Source: Coleophoma eucalyptorum (Eukaryota > Ascomycota > Leotiomycetes > Helotiales > Dermateaceae). From it: a stretch of 64,000 bases of DNA. Location of the stretch: positions 1,054,001 to 1,118,000 of the forward strand of contig JALRME010000011.1 in NCBI GenBank assembly GCA_026120035.1, read 5' to 3'. Within the stretch, counting starts at the first letter, position 1; each line of letters starts with the position of its first letter. The translations under genes and the position numbers were made by a program. Shown one piece after another: positions 47,332 through 58,023 of the stretch. The notes beneath the pieces are model-generated. The model had not been told where the DNA came from, made no database searches, and worked only from the letters and a program-made list of their open reading frames with translations.

Positions 47332-47519
47332 TGTCGGATTGTAATGATATATACTTAGCATATGACCCAATCACGTGGTAGCATTTATTAATAGGATATA
47401 ACCCTATTTACGATAGACATATATAGAGAATCAACAACCACCTATAACACACTGTATACCCTGTAATTAAAGCCTACGATGCTATTACGAGGTCTACCCG
47501 TTGTAAACGCATACCAACA
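47332..47519 (+). repeat. 3' LTR of the Copia-type element (188 bp)
   Basis: It starts TGTCGGATTG and ends ATACCAACA, matching the 5' LTR in length and sequence. Confidence 0.95.
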
Positions 47520-47524
47520 CTATT
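47520..47524. repeat. Target-site duplication, right (CTATT)
   Basis: An exact copy of the five bases before the 5' LTR. Confidence 0.9.
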
Positions 47525-48439
47525 ACATCCCTTGAAGAATAGTAGAACATATTATATTAATACTCTGCAAATTGATTTGCTTATTACAATAATCTTAATT
47601 TTTATTGATCTTATTATGATTATAGTATGGTGGAAATGCTATAGTATATATCTCTTATTATATAAGCTTATTCTTTATCTAGGAGACCTAACGACAGGGA
47701 TCCGATATGAGGGCTACGTAGAGGAGATATCTAACCTCCGAAATCCATCGGGGTCTGCCGATCTATACATTCGAGTGATACCAGGATGCATGCCAATTCG
47801 GCCTTTCCCGATAGACCATATTGTCGAGTATCTAGTTATCTTATGGTGTTAACACAAGTACTACAGTATGAGCAGTTGTACACTGGAATATCTCTTATCT
47901 TATCTTATATTTACAGTACTGTACGAGTGATATCAAAGATGCAGCAAGCAGCCGCGGTGTGCCACATTGTGCCACGGGCACCCGCCGGTTACCATCAACC
48001 AAACCTTCAGTAAATGTGTTTTGGTACTATAGCCATGTCCGATAAACCCCACCCTGCTCATAGCAAGTATCTAGTTATCTCATTATCTTATCCTGACATT
48101 CCTGACCACAACTGCATCTTAGAGTCCCAAAATGGGCCACAATATCTATGAAGTGTGATCAAGTCAGAAGCGAAAGGTTATGATTTGGACGCTAATTCGG
48201 AATTTCCCGACAGACCACATATATACCATTATCGAGTGTCCAGCTATCTTATCAATGTTGTTAGAATATATCTGATGGTCACGGTAGGCTAGATGATTCG
48301 ACTCCTTATAAAAGACAATGAAACATATAAGTACACGGCCTGACGAGAGCTATGACTTTTTTCGTCATAGACTACTTGTGGCATATATTGTCTTCATAAC
48401 CAACACCTCGCACAACACTCGCATTCCTAAGCTATCACA
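47525..48439. promoter_or_regulatory. Upstream region of the ACS transporter with a duplicated ~55-bp block
   Basis: A block reading AATTCGG..TTTCCCGAYAGACCA.AT, then TATCGAGT, then AGYTATCTTAT occurs at 47795-47850 and, with small changes, at 48194-48258. A part of it (AGCAAGTATCTAGTTATCT) also occurs near 48061. The copies sit about 600 and 200 bp upstream of the start codon and could be regulator sites or an old small duplication. No gene was recognised. Confidence 0.6.
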
Positions 48440-50058
48440 ATGGAGTCTGAACCAACCATGGAAACCAAAAAATCCTTGGTAATCGACACCGACACCAAGG
48501 CTACCGACATTTTTCCCGAGGAAGTAAGCACAACGATATACATTGAGCCTGAGAAGTTAACGGCCGCCCTAAGAAAATTTGACATTTACTTCGTGCCAGT
48601 TACTCTTATCTTCCAAGTCTTGTCCGCTCTAGACAACAACAACGTAAGTAGAGCCGCTTACATTTGCGAGTCATCTTAACAGTCGATCAGATTGGAAATG
48701 CCGTTGTCTTTGGTTTCGACACAGACCTTGGCCTCGTAGGCAATGATTTTAACAATATCAACACGATTGCAAACGTTATGAACGTCATCTTCGAAATTCC
48801 TTGGGTCCTAGCTGTTCAGCGCTTTGGAGCGAGAAAGACAATTGGCGTTGCGTTTATCCTCTGGAGTTTGTGTACACTTGGAACTGCCTTCATCAATACT
48901 TATGCCCAGGCTATCGTCATTCGGATGTTCTTGGCCATTATGGAAGCTGGTCTTGCCCAGGGCTTCGCCTATGTCTACTGTGACATCTACCCCCGAGCAC
49001 TAGTTGGAAAGCGTATAATGACAGAGAATCTTGCACAATGTATATCTGGTTCCTTCGGTGGGCTGTTTGCATACGCTGTTCAGACTATGGGAACACGACG
49101 TGGGCTCGCAGCCTGGAGATGGCTGTTTATTGTCGAGTTTTGCATCACAACAGTAATCGGTGGTATTGGCTTGTTCTTCCTCCCAGGCGAGCCTGAAAAG
49201 GCATGGTATCTAAATGCAGAAGAGAAGGACATAATGCGACTTAAAAAACAGCGAGATCTGGAATATAAAGGAGATTCCCACTTCGAATTCAAGTGGGTAA
49301 ATGCTACACTCACCGATCCCTTTGTCTGGCTCCTTGGTACCGCATTCTTTACTTCTTCTGTCGCAATCAACGGCTTCCGTGTCTTCTTACCTACTATCAT
49401 TAACGGCCTTGGGTAAGTACCTACAAGATTATCAAATACTCTTGCTAAATAGCTTTAGATTTGCTTCCCTTCAAGTCAATTATATGACTATCCCAGTTTA
49501 TATCCTTGGCGGCATATCTCTCGTCATCCAAGTCTACTTTTCCGATAAAACCAAACAGCGGGGCTTATTCATTATTGGATGCTGTGTTCCTGTTATAGCT
49601 GGCTACGTTATCTGTATAGGGACAGCCAATGCTCACGCTGGCTATGCTGCAATGTTCATCCTCGGCGTCGGTAAGTTACATCTACATTATGCTACTAAAG
49701 TATATTTTCATCTGACACTTAACTAGGGATCTATGTTCCATCTACGCTAGCCGTAACCTGGATAGCCACCAACCTAGCACCAGATTCTAAACGAGCATTT
49801 GGGATGCCCTTTGCCTACTCGCTCGGAAACCTATCTGGACTAGTATCATCGCAACTCTACCCTAGCCAACAAGGGCCCCGCTACGTAAAGGGAAATGCTA
49901 TTTCCGCTGGCTTAACAGCTGTCTCTGGGTTTATTTATGGCGCCTGTTATCTTTTACTTAGATGCAGAAATGCAAAGAAGGAAAAGCTTATTGCTGAAGG
50001 AGCTACTACGAATGGGCTGGACGGAGATATGAGTCTTGATTTTATGTACCATCTTTGA
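48440..50058 (+). CDS. MFS transporter, anion:cation symporter (ACS/Dal5-like) family
   Basis: Four exons (48440-48643, 48691-49412, 49459-49670, 49727-50058; introns 47, 46 and 56 nt) give 489 residues. After a ~45-residue cytosolic leader come FDIYFVPVTLIFQVLSALDNNNIGNA (helix 1, with the Dal5-type L-D-x-x-N-I-G-N-A motif formed across the first splice), DFNNINTIANVMNVIFEIPWVL, RMFLAIMEAGLAQGFAYV, and PGEPEKAWYLNAEEKD in the central loop. The second half carries VNYMTIPVYILGG and APDSKRAFGMPFAYSLGNLSGLVSSQLYP. Relatives carry allantoate, nicotinate, pantothenate, biotin or other small carboxylates with protons across the plasma membrane. The substrate is not predictable. Confidence 0.92.
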
Positions 50059-50186
50059 GCGGCATTTTATTATGATTGCTAGCAACATGTCGACAGGGCT
50101 CAACACCACCGAATCATCAAGTATGAAGCTGGTCATAATCAGAGATACCACCAATAGCGCGGAGTTAATGGCCTTGGCAAGGCGTC

Positions 50187-50221
<35 letters not shown>

Positions 50222-51257
50222 TTTGGTTTATCTTTGTTTTGCTCTGATTTTGCAACTGTTTTAAGGTTATAAAGAAATGTAGGAGATATTCAGGTATGTA
50301 TAGATCTTATAGCGCTCAAGGTCAAAGTACCTATCATAATTTCGGCACGTAGGGTTTTATTTATACAGACGTTAATGCACTACAGGCATACCTTAACAGT
50401 CTGTCTACAAAAATAGAATGAAATCTATGAAAGGAACTAGTATAGCTTATAAGCTCTTACCTTGCTCTTATACTAAAGAAGCCTTGACCTCTCGGTTTAG
50501 TAGTGTACCGAAATAGCCTAAGGCACAAGGACGTAATAGCGAGAGGGCGGATCGAACCTGAAGGAATATATTCTTCTTACCGAGAGGCTCGTATAGGTTG
50601 GGCTACGCTCCGTGCGCGCCCGACATCACTGGGCGATACCGAAAAAGCCTACGCTATCGTCTAAGATACAGGGACATAGCAATGAGGATATTACTATCTA
50701 GTAACGGACTTTGCTATTCTTGTCCTACCATTTTCCTCTTTACAAAGGATCTGTATTCCTTATTTTATAAGATATATCCCCTAATTTCCAGACTATGCTC
50801 TCTCATTTTTAAAATGTCCTCCTTGTTAGAGTCTGTTATTTTCAGGGCACACCTTTTAATTTGTAATGTATACTCTCTAGTTTTCAGAGTATACTCCCCA
50901 ATGTTCAATCTAAAGATGGAGGTATCCCTTTCTATCGTGTATTTCTTATCTAGTTCGGCCATTTATGGATACAAAAACAGCTCGTGCCGCTTGATTTCTC
51001 ACTTCCTAGTCTTGAGTGGGGGCGGACGCGCTACCACTTTGTCATTCTGATGTACGCAAGGACCTAATTTACCGTGATAGGTAACTGGTCATAACCATCC
51101 ATATGTCAAAGGCGGATCAGCATGTTTCCCTGTTCGATGGCATGAATTGCGGCATAGCTAGACCAATAAGCAGTCAAAATCCATAACACGTTACACCCTA
51201 ATGTGAAATTGCAGAGGAACAGTGGCTTGGTAAGCCGGTAAACCAATGAATCGAAGT
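50059..51257. other. Intergenic region with repeat remnants
   Basis: It holds a (TA)n microsatellite and, at 50490-50700, two related segments (ACCGAAATAGCCTAAGGC and ACCGAAAAAGCCTACGC, each followed by GGACRTARYAATGAG-like text). These look like remnants of a dispersed repeat. No gene was recognised. Confidence 0.45.
50191..50218. repeat. (TA)n microsatellite
   Basis: About 13 TA units lie 130 bp downstream of the ACS transporter stop codon. Confidence 0.95.
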
Positions 51258-53738
51258 TCAACCAGGCAGGAAATCCCACGCTGGTTGTTGCTGCTGACCC
51301 GAGCTTGTCGATAAACCCGTCTCGTCCCACTGTCCAGCCTCCTGCACCCAAGAATCAATATCAAAGCTTCCATCTATCATGTTTTGGATATCTGTTTGGT
51401 ACAAGTTCTGTGCAAACATATCATCTGAACTCACAGAATAGGGATGCGAGCCACTACTCTGGAATGGAGTTGATGGGTTTTGAATTATGTGTCCTTCATC
51501 GGCCAAACCGACACTAGGGTATCTGTTTACAGACGCCATCGATGGCTCTGAGGCCGATATTCCTGATTTCTGGATGCTACCAACCTTTTCCTGTGCGCCA
51601 AATGATGCCGAATTCATTTTCTGATAACATAGACTCAACAATCGCTCTCCTGATTTTACTAATTTACTTCTCTCCCTTGAAAGTCCGAGTCGGGCAATAG
51701 TAGAAAGAAGAGCTTGATCGATCTGTGCTAAAAGGTCCGCATCCGCAGGTGGGAATTCAGCTGTTATAATAGATAAGAAAATCCCTGCATCTAAGGTATA
51801 GGAAGTGATGGTATAGATATTAAAACACGTGAAACCTATTAAGTTGAAAAAACCCTCGTAAGTCTTGAGTAGGCTCAACGCCGCTTGTACGGCCACTTCA
51901 TGACTTGTCGTATGAGTTCCTGCGTGTGGTCGATGTGGAGCCACAAGCAAGGAGTTTGATGCCATCTGTATCTGTTCTCGCTGCATCTTAAGACTTGGAT
52001 TTTTCACATCCCACGATAGATCCGTGTTCTCGGGTCTGAAAACCGGTGGGAGATTAGCCAAGAGAGAGAGTACTTCGTTATGGACGACGGCCACTTGATT
52101 ATATTTCCTCGCATGCCTTTGATTAATACCACAAGACATGATCTTGTGGACTTTATAAGATAGTGTGTATAGAAACAGTTGTGGTGTATAAGAGGAAGGT
52201 GGACTATTCTCATCTAAAACTCCGGGGACTCTATTTGATGGGTCTGCAGGAAAGCCATAGTCTATTGGTGTTTTGACGGTACAGTCAGCTGCATTTATTG
52301 TCCGCGGCCGACCGAAGGCAGATGCCATGTAACTGTTGGCATTAGGGCCCGCCTCTACGCGTTATAAAAGGTCAAGTAGACAAAGTATCTCACCTATCAC
52401 ACGAGAAAATTTTAACCCATAGTCGCCACTTATATTCATCATACCATAAATGAGTGAGCATTTCCCCAGCAGTAGATCCAGTAATATGATGTAATTGAAA
52501 ATGGCGGTGCAATCCCATGTCTTGGGCCATCCTATTGTCACGTTACTATACACCTCTCAAGTAAGAACCTGTAAGTATTATACTGACCTGATAGCACCAC
52601 CCAATAAATACCATGCCTCATTTCCCCGGCTATAGTTCTTAAGCCACAATGCCCTCATCAGATCGTGCTGCACCGCCGTTACAGTCGGATTATGCCGGTC
52701 CAAAAGAGTCATCAACTCCATACCTTTGTCGCTACAAGTCTGAGAGATGCGATTGCAGTCTTGCACATCGTTGATTTCCAAGCATCTATGGTTGAGCATC
52801 TCGGGGGTGAGGAATTGCAATGCCATAGCAAGGACTTGAAAGAGCAGGGCTGGAAAACAGCGAAGATCTTGTGAAATTTGCGTTGGGTTCCCATCATCAG
52901 TCACAGCGTCGTGTTGTGCTCTCCAGGAGGCATATAATTTGTCAAAATAATACCGCTCTAATGTTCCAATATACCAGTTCACCTTAGTAAAGTATAAATC
53001 TACAAGCTCGCGGGCAAGTATATCAGGAGGGAGGCATGCTACTAGGTCATGAAACAGAGTGTTCATCTGTAAAGGTAAACAGCCTGATCGTGGGTCGGTG
53101 CTTGCTAGTGCTGTACCATCGTACGGAGTTGTCTGTCCTTCCATTAGCGGCCAGCCATTTTGCCGGCTCAAGAGCTTACTAGCAACAAACCGGTAATCGT
53201 GTTGCTATCAGGTAGAGACAAAAAACTTGATTGGTCGAAAAGGTTCAAGATATCGGAGCGCTCGCTAAGGGGTAGATTGTCATTGAAAGTGCGAGGTAGC
53301 TTTTCTGATATTGTCGGCTTCTGGGTTGTCGGTGTTGGCTCTGATCTATGAGCATGGTCAACCTCAGTATTCGAGAGGACGCCTTGGGACATTTAGGGAG
53401 ATGAACATATCTTATCACAGAGGAAGAAGAGTAAGCCAATGTCTACCATGGAGATAGCAGAATGGCATGAGATAAGGATTAAACAACATGAGTTCACGTG
53501 CCTTTTCAGATCTTGATATGAGCATTTCCCCGGCACACCTCTCGTTGAGCAACCGTCACATGGCCGAGCACGATTGTACTGGAGAAAAATATTAGAAGTG
53601 GCTGTAGTAAAGTGCTTCAGGGATGCGTGAGGAGAATCCTGTATAGCGCATTATGTACCATACCTTTTGTTTCCTGCGATGACATTCCAGGCATGCTGTG
53701 ATCGGCCGCTTGTGGGCAGTATACGATCGCATTTTCAT
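51258..53738 (-). CDS. Zn2Cys6-type fungal transcription factor with altered zinc cluster
   Basis: Model exons are 53738-53664, 53578 to about 53488, about 53382 to 53180, 53132-52588, 52531-52394 and 52332-51258 (about 708 residues). The junction between exons 2 and 3 is uncertain. The others are well supported: the 47-nt intron 53133-53179 and the introns 52532-52587 and 52333-52393 restore frame and conserved text. Exons 1-2 form the zinc cluster ITACLECHRRKQK / YNRARPCDGCSTRGVPGKCSY. Five of the six cysteines are present, and the third is Tyr (TAC at 53578-53576 where TGC is expected). The regulatory middle domain shows YFTKVNWYIGTLE, MAQDMGLHRHF and MASAFGRPRTINAADC. The C-terminus is Ser/Gln-rich. 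It may no longer bind DNA normally. Its nearest possible targets are the ACS transporter and the genes to the right. Confidence 0.78.
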
Positions 53739-53879
53739 GGTGTGGAGGAGATAAGTACGCGCTGGTCCGATTCAATGATGATATGGCTGGTATGGGGACA
53801 GCTATATGGTTCTTTGTGCTATGTGTTAGTTAGCATCATGAGATGAAAGTATTGAGATCACGAAGGCGGTGTTCCGTAA

Positions 53880-54976
53880 CACTCGTCAAACCGGCATTCT
53901 GCCCTTCACACTTTACAGAGTGTTTTGGCTAATGTCTTCTTGGAAGGTCACCATCATGGGCGAATCGCTGGTTCTCTTTCGGTTTTTAGTCACACCATTT
54001 TGGAGGGTGGCAACAACAGCTATAACGGGCAGCCACTCTTCGAGGTGCTATTATGGATTCGGGAGCCTTGCTATCAGCAGATGACATTACCAGCCCCCAA
54101 ACCCAGGCCAGTTATGATCAGCTTGTTTTGGACGCAGGCTGTACTAACTCGACGAACACTTTGGATTGTCTCAGAACTACACCATACGAGACTCTCCTAA
54201 AGACCATTCAAGGAATGCCTAATTTCCTCTCATATATTGGAATTGCCCTCCCATTCCTTCCCCGAGCAGACCCCCGAGATAGTTTTTACCCGGTCGCCGC
54301 TGAAGATGCTCTTACGGCTGGCAACTACGCTCGAGTTCCGATCATTGTCGGCGATCAAGAAGACGAGGGAACGATCCTGTCCATGGCTCAAACAAATATT
54401 ACCACTACCCAACTTTTTGTCGATTATCTCCGTATCCTTTATCCAAATTCCTCTCAAGAAATTCGTCAAGATTTGGTTGACGGCTACTCCGAAGACCCAG
54501 CTGCAGGTTCTCCATTTGGTACAGGAGTCTTGAATGAGCTATATCCTCAATTCAAGAGAAATGCGGCAGTGATTGGAGATACTGTTTTCACCTTGCAACG
54601 TCGAAGCTATCTTTCAGAAATAGCGGCAAACATCACGGTTTGGAGTTTTCTAGATTCGCACCGATTTGGCGAAATGTTTGGAACATATCACAGTAGTGAC
54701 ACAGAGGCTATATTCAACACCCTAGCTCAAATTGTGCCGCCCAATTTTGGTCCCATCCCAGCTGATACCTTTCGCTCTTACTACATATCATTCGTCAACT
54801 ATCTCCATCCTAATGCTATTAACATTTCGACCCCGTTAATATACTGGCCACGCTATACTCTTTACGACCCAACGTTACTAAATATTCGTAACGATAGTAA
54901 CATTCTTATTCAAGATACCTTTCGTACAGCTAATAGCGAGTATCTCCGTCAACATATATCCGATTTACGGTTGTAG
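53880..54976 (+). pseudogene. Type-B carboxylesterase/lipase pseudogene (C-terminal part)
   Basis: The frame 54053-54976 encodes a type-B carboxylesterase C-terminal region: MDSGALLSADDITSPQTQ, YARVPIIVGDQEDEGTIL (the acidic triad region) and HRFGEMFGTYHSSD (triad His). Upstream, the nucleophile-elbow region is split by frameshifts. KVTIMGES ends in one frame and AGSLSVFSHTILEGGNNSYNGQPLF continues in another. A second single-base loss separates it from the downstream frame near 54040. The usual AAFGGDP segment before KVTIMGES is missing, as is the N-terminal half. Full-length members have about 550 residues. The gene cannot give a functional product as read. Confidence 0.82.
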
Positions 54977-55506
54977 CTTTTAGTCTAGGTTTCAATTTTG
55001 AAGTTGAACACTATCTACTTATACTAGAGAATAACGAGAGAACAAATGGAATTGTCTTAGGCTCAAGCGAGGTCATATAGCATTAGCGAGCAATACGAGA
55101 GAATCATATGTATATCTTTAGCCCCTTTGATTTAAGAAATTTCAGAGATTAGTTTGAACAACGCCTACTACCTACCAACTTATACCCTGCTTATCTATTT
55201 CTTGAACGTTACTCTACCTAACACCCAGCATTATAATCTCTCTAACCAAAGGTGTTACATCCCACCTTTGGAGGTAAGGTCAGGTTATTTGAGTAGTGTT
55301 TTAAGGACGTAAGCAGTAGGGTTAACCCCCAAATCTAAGCTTAAACATATTAAACTAGCCCTAAGATAATCGGCAAAATTAGCAGCACTATGCATATCAG
55401 AGTCTATTAGTAGTGGTATATCCCAATTTATCTATCTCTTTATCAGTACTTGTGTCTGTGTCTATATCTATGCTTATTCTTATGTTTGTCTCTGTTTAGT
55501 TTTCAG
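54977..55506. other. Intergenic region between converging genes
   Basis: AT-rich with no recognised coding frame. Pyrimidine- and TCTATAT-rich text at 55430-55500 is low complexity. Confidence 0.4.
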
Positions 55507-57439
55507 CTAAGTACTCAACCCATCCCATACGCTAGCATTAATGAGCGTTGCAGCTTGTTCACCACAATGAAAGTTGTCACTGTCAGCGAAAAATCCCAAT
55601 CCAAAACAACGAGACTCGGCGGTGTAAATTCTTGTTGATATGACAACTCTTTCATTTACGAAGATTTCTAAGACGCTTGTATCGAAGAACGCCCGGATTC
55701 GAAGAGTTTCCTCCTCTAATTCGCCTTTGTCATTGACAAATGTAAATAGAGTATGAGGTGCTGTCTCCAAGTCATGGTTGATACCCTTGTGATTACAATG
55801 TGGCCGTTCGACTGTAAATGTTTCCGATAAAGATTCCCATGATAATGTAGTACGAGACATAAAATCTGAGCAGTAATATAACATTAGCTATTAGCATGAT
55901 AGATGGTATAAGGGCCATAAAGGCATTAAAGCACTTACCAGCACTATGTCCAATGATAATACCAATACGTGTACAGCATGCTCCTACAAAAAACCTGCTA
56001 TCGATTTCAAACTTGGACGTTTGAAGTGGAACGAAACTTTGAAATTCTGGTAAACTAGATTTGAATGGCTGTAGCACACCTGCCTTGATCTCGGTTTGTT
56101 GAGCCTTTACTCGCAGCCCTTCTAGCCTATCTTCTGGTTGGATCTTGAGGGTCTGGAGAGTATGTGTTCCTTGAGTGTCGGCCAAAACTTCAAAAGATGT
56201 GATTGACCGAAGATCAGAATGGCGGGCTCTTGTCACACGATACAAGGTCTCCAAATCCAATACTCTAGGCAGAGACATAAGACCACTCCATCCCTGACTA
56301 TAACGAAGTTCATCAGGAAGATCTTCTTCTGTAACCCATCCCCAGACAATGTATCGCTGAGTCTTTGTATCATAAAAGGCATTTGCAGCATAGAGACACC
56401 CGTGATCAAAAATACCAGAAAAAGAAATCTCAGCTATAGGCTTCTGTGGTTGGTCTTTCTCACTGACAATATTTAATGAAGTCCACAGTTGCGATCGTTG
56501 AGTTCTTTTGCTTCGAGCAAGGGGTCTGAGATCACCAAGGGGTAAATCGCGTGATTCCAGGGAGCCTTCTGCCCCTGTAATCAAAATGTCTCGGTGATGT
56601 GCATGGGAGTCAAATAGGCTCACAAGACAAGCGACCTCCCAGTTAACTCCCAAATCACCGGACCAGCGTGACAGTTGTAGGTTGAGTCCCACATTTACGA
56701 GGTGCCCCACGTATTTCCAATCTCGTAGATCAGTTGGATTGACGGCGTAAACAAAGACAGTTGGAGTTTTACCGACTATTCCCCCGGAAAGAAACCCATA
56801 GAGCTCTGATGTGTCGTTCCGCAGAGACGGCCAACGACCAATATAGGGATCGCGAAATCCATAGACATCAATGTCAGGAGGAGGACCTGGAAGGATAGGG
56901 TTACAGGATTGTTTTTCCCACGTCTTGCCTTGATCGCGAGACACTGCTAGACTCAGCGACTCGCAGCCTGTGATGTAATTTTTGGTATAGTGGATGGGAA
57001 GATGCTTTACAGATGTGTATACATATGTGAGGGCTCCAGAGCTCCCGTCTAGATCTGTGGCCCGAAGGCAACCCGTAAATACACCTAGATGGTCATACTC
57101 TGTAGATGGGATCAAGATAGGTTCTGTTGATGTTGTCCAATTTATTAAATCTGGAGAAGTCGAATGACCCCATGACACATTGCCCCAATCATTCCCTTTG
57201 GGATTCCATTGAAATGCCAAATGGTACAGACCAGTCGAGGGGTCGTAGCCAGGCCCGCATGGGTCGTTAAGCCACCCAGAAGGTGCTAGAACGTGGAACG
57301 ACGGGCGGCCATGCAGGACAGGTTGAGTCGCTTGTAGTTGACATGCCTTTATATGACTTTGAGTCTCTGGAAGATATCCGTTCTCATGGTTTTGAAAGGT
57401 CGTGTTCTCAGGTACTGGTAATATGGCGAGCAGAGACAT
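55507..57439 (-). CDS. Glycoside hydrolase family 32 (invertase / inulinase / levanase-like)
   Basis: Two exons (57439-55939 and 55865-55507; 73-nt intron) give 619 residues. GH32 catalytic motifs are clear: the nucleophile motif in SGWLNDPCGPGYD (WMNDPNG in many members), FQWNPKGNDWGNVSWGHSTSPDLINW, the RDP transition-state motif in YGFRDPYIG, and a Glu in NWEVACLVSLFD, corresponding to the acid/base EC motif. The C-terminal exon is the beta-sandwich domain (LRIRAFFDTSVLEIFVNERVVISTRIY). It hydrolyses beta-fructofuranosidic bonds in sucrose, inulin or levan. The first ATG gives a weak, short hydrophobic leader, so a 5' exon encoding a better signal peptide may be missed. It is divergent from a sugar transporter, which suggests joint sucrose/fructan use. 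Confidence 0.92.
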
Positions 57440-58023
57440 GAGGAGAGTCAGCGATATCTGCAAAACTGAGGCAACTTGTAATGTAACCAGGGCAAGATTA
57501 TATTACTGATGAAAGCCGAATGCCTACTGACGAAAAATATTTATACATAAACACAATCTTACTGAAATCGAAGATCCTTGCGAACACCAATCCTCATTAT
57601 GACTCAGTATACGAAAGAGTAATGGTAAAAGGAGGAATTTCGGTAGTAGGTGCATGAAAACCAATCCTTCTATGAAAGTTTTTCCTTGGCGGCAGATTCA
57701 GTCTATATATTGATGAACCATAAATCCTTTTTATAGTTCCCCATGTATGTCTCGCTGATATCCTCGCTAAATTTATCGCTGAAATAGGTAAATGTGGGGA
57801 AGTTGCAGGACTACTCGCTTCAAACCTGGCAATTATGGGTTTCCCCATAAAACCACCAAATCTCCCCATGGAGAGAAAGAGGTACTAAGTCAACCGAGCA
57901 GCCCTTCAAATAGGATCCAGAGCCGCTCTTCGTCGAATTTGGTAGCTTATACACCTTATCTTTTTGTCTCTTTATTCCTTATTTCTACTCCCATCCTGTT
58001 TGTTGTTTAAAAGACATCTCGCA
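57440..58023. promoter_or_regulatory. Bidirectional promoter region, GH32 hydrolase / sugar transporter
   Basis: 584 bp separate the two divergent start codons. One GTGGGG hexamer (near 57794) fits the CreA/Mig1 consensus SYGGRG, which would agree with glucose repression, but a single hexamer is weak evidence. A pyrimidine-rich tract (TTTTTGTCTCTTTATTCC, about 57960-57980) precedes the transporter ATG. Confidence 0.5.

Larger units (their letters stand above)
41182..47519 (+). mobile_element. Copia-type LTR retrotransposon, full length but mutated
   Basis: The element spans 6338 bp between two 188-bp LTRs and is flanked by the direct repeat CTATT. Translation of the plus strand, reading through frequent stops, shows a Copia order. 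Integrase-core-like sequence lies near 44670-45000 (FNYSIVVDIFYIDNLPILYMIDKA). Reverse transcriptase blocks lie near 45830-46500 (NDDGKRLVLIESP, GLQTDDTLFLVDN). An RNase H region lies near 46740-47250 (GYIYILADGSNKAN, ASELYAI). Most stops are TAG or TAA where Trp or Gln is expected, and TpA is abundant, as after repeat-induced point mutation. A purine tract (AAAAAGAAAGAG) precedes the 3' LTR. It cannot encode intact Gag-Pol. Confidence 0.93.

Noticed and set aside
50540..50640. tRNA-like text with a GGTTCGATCC box on the minus strand
   Set aside because: The T-stem does not pair and no acceptor stem or anticodon arm could be formed. It is more likely a repeat fragment.
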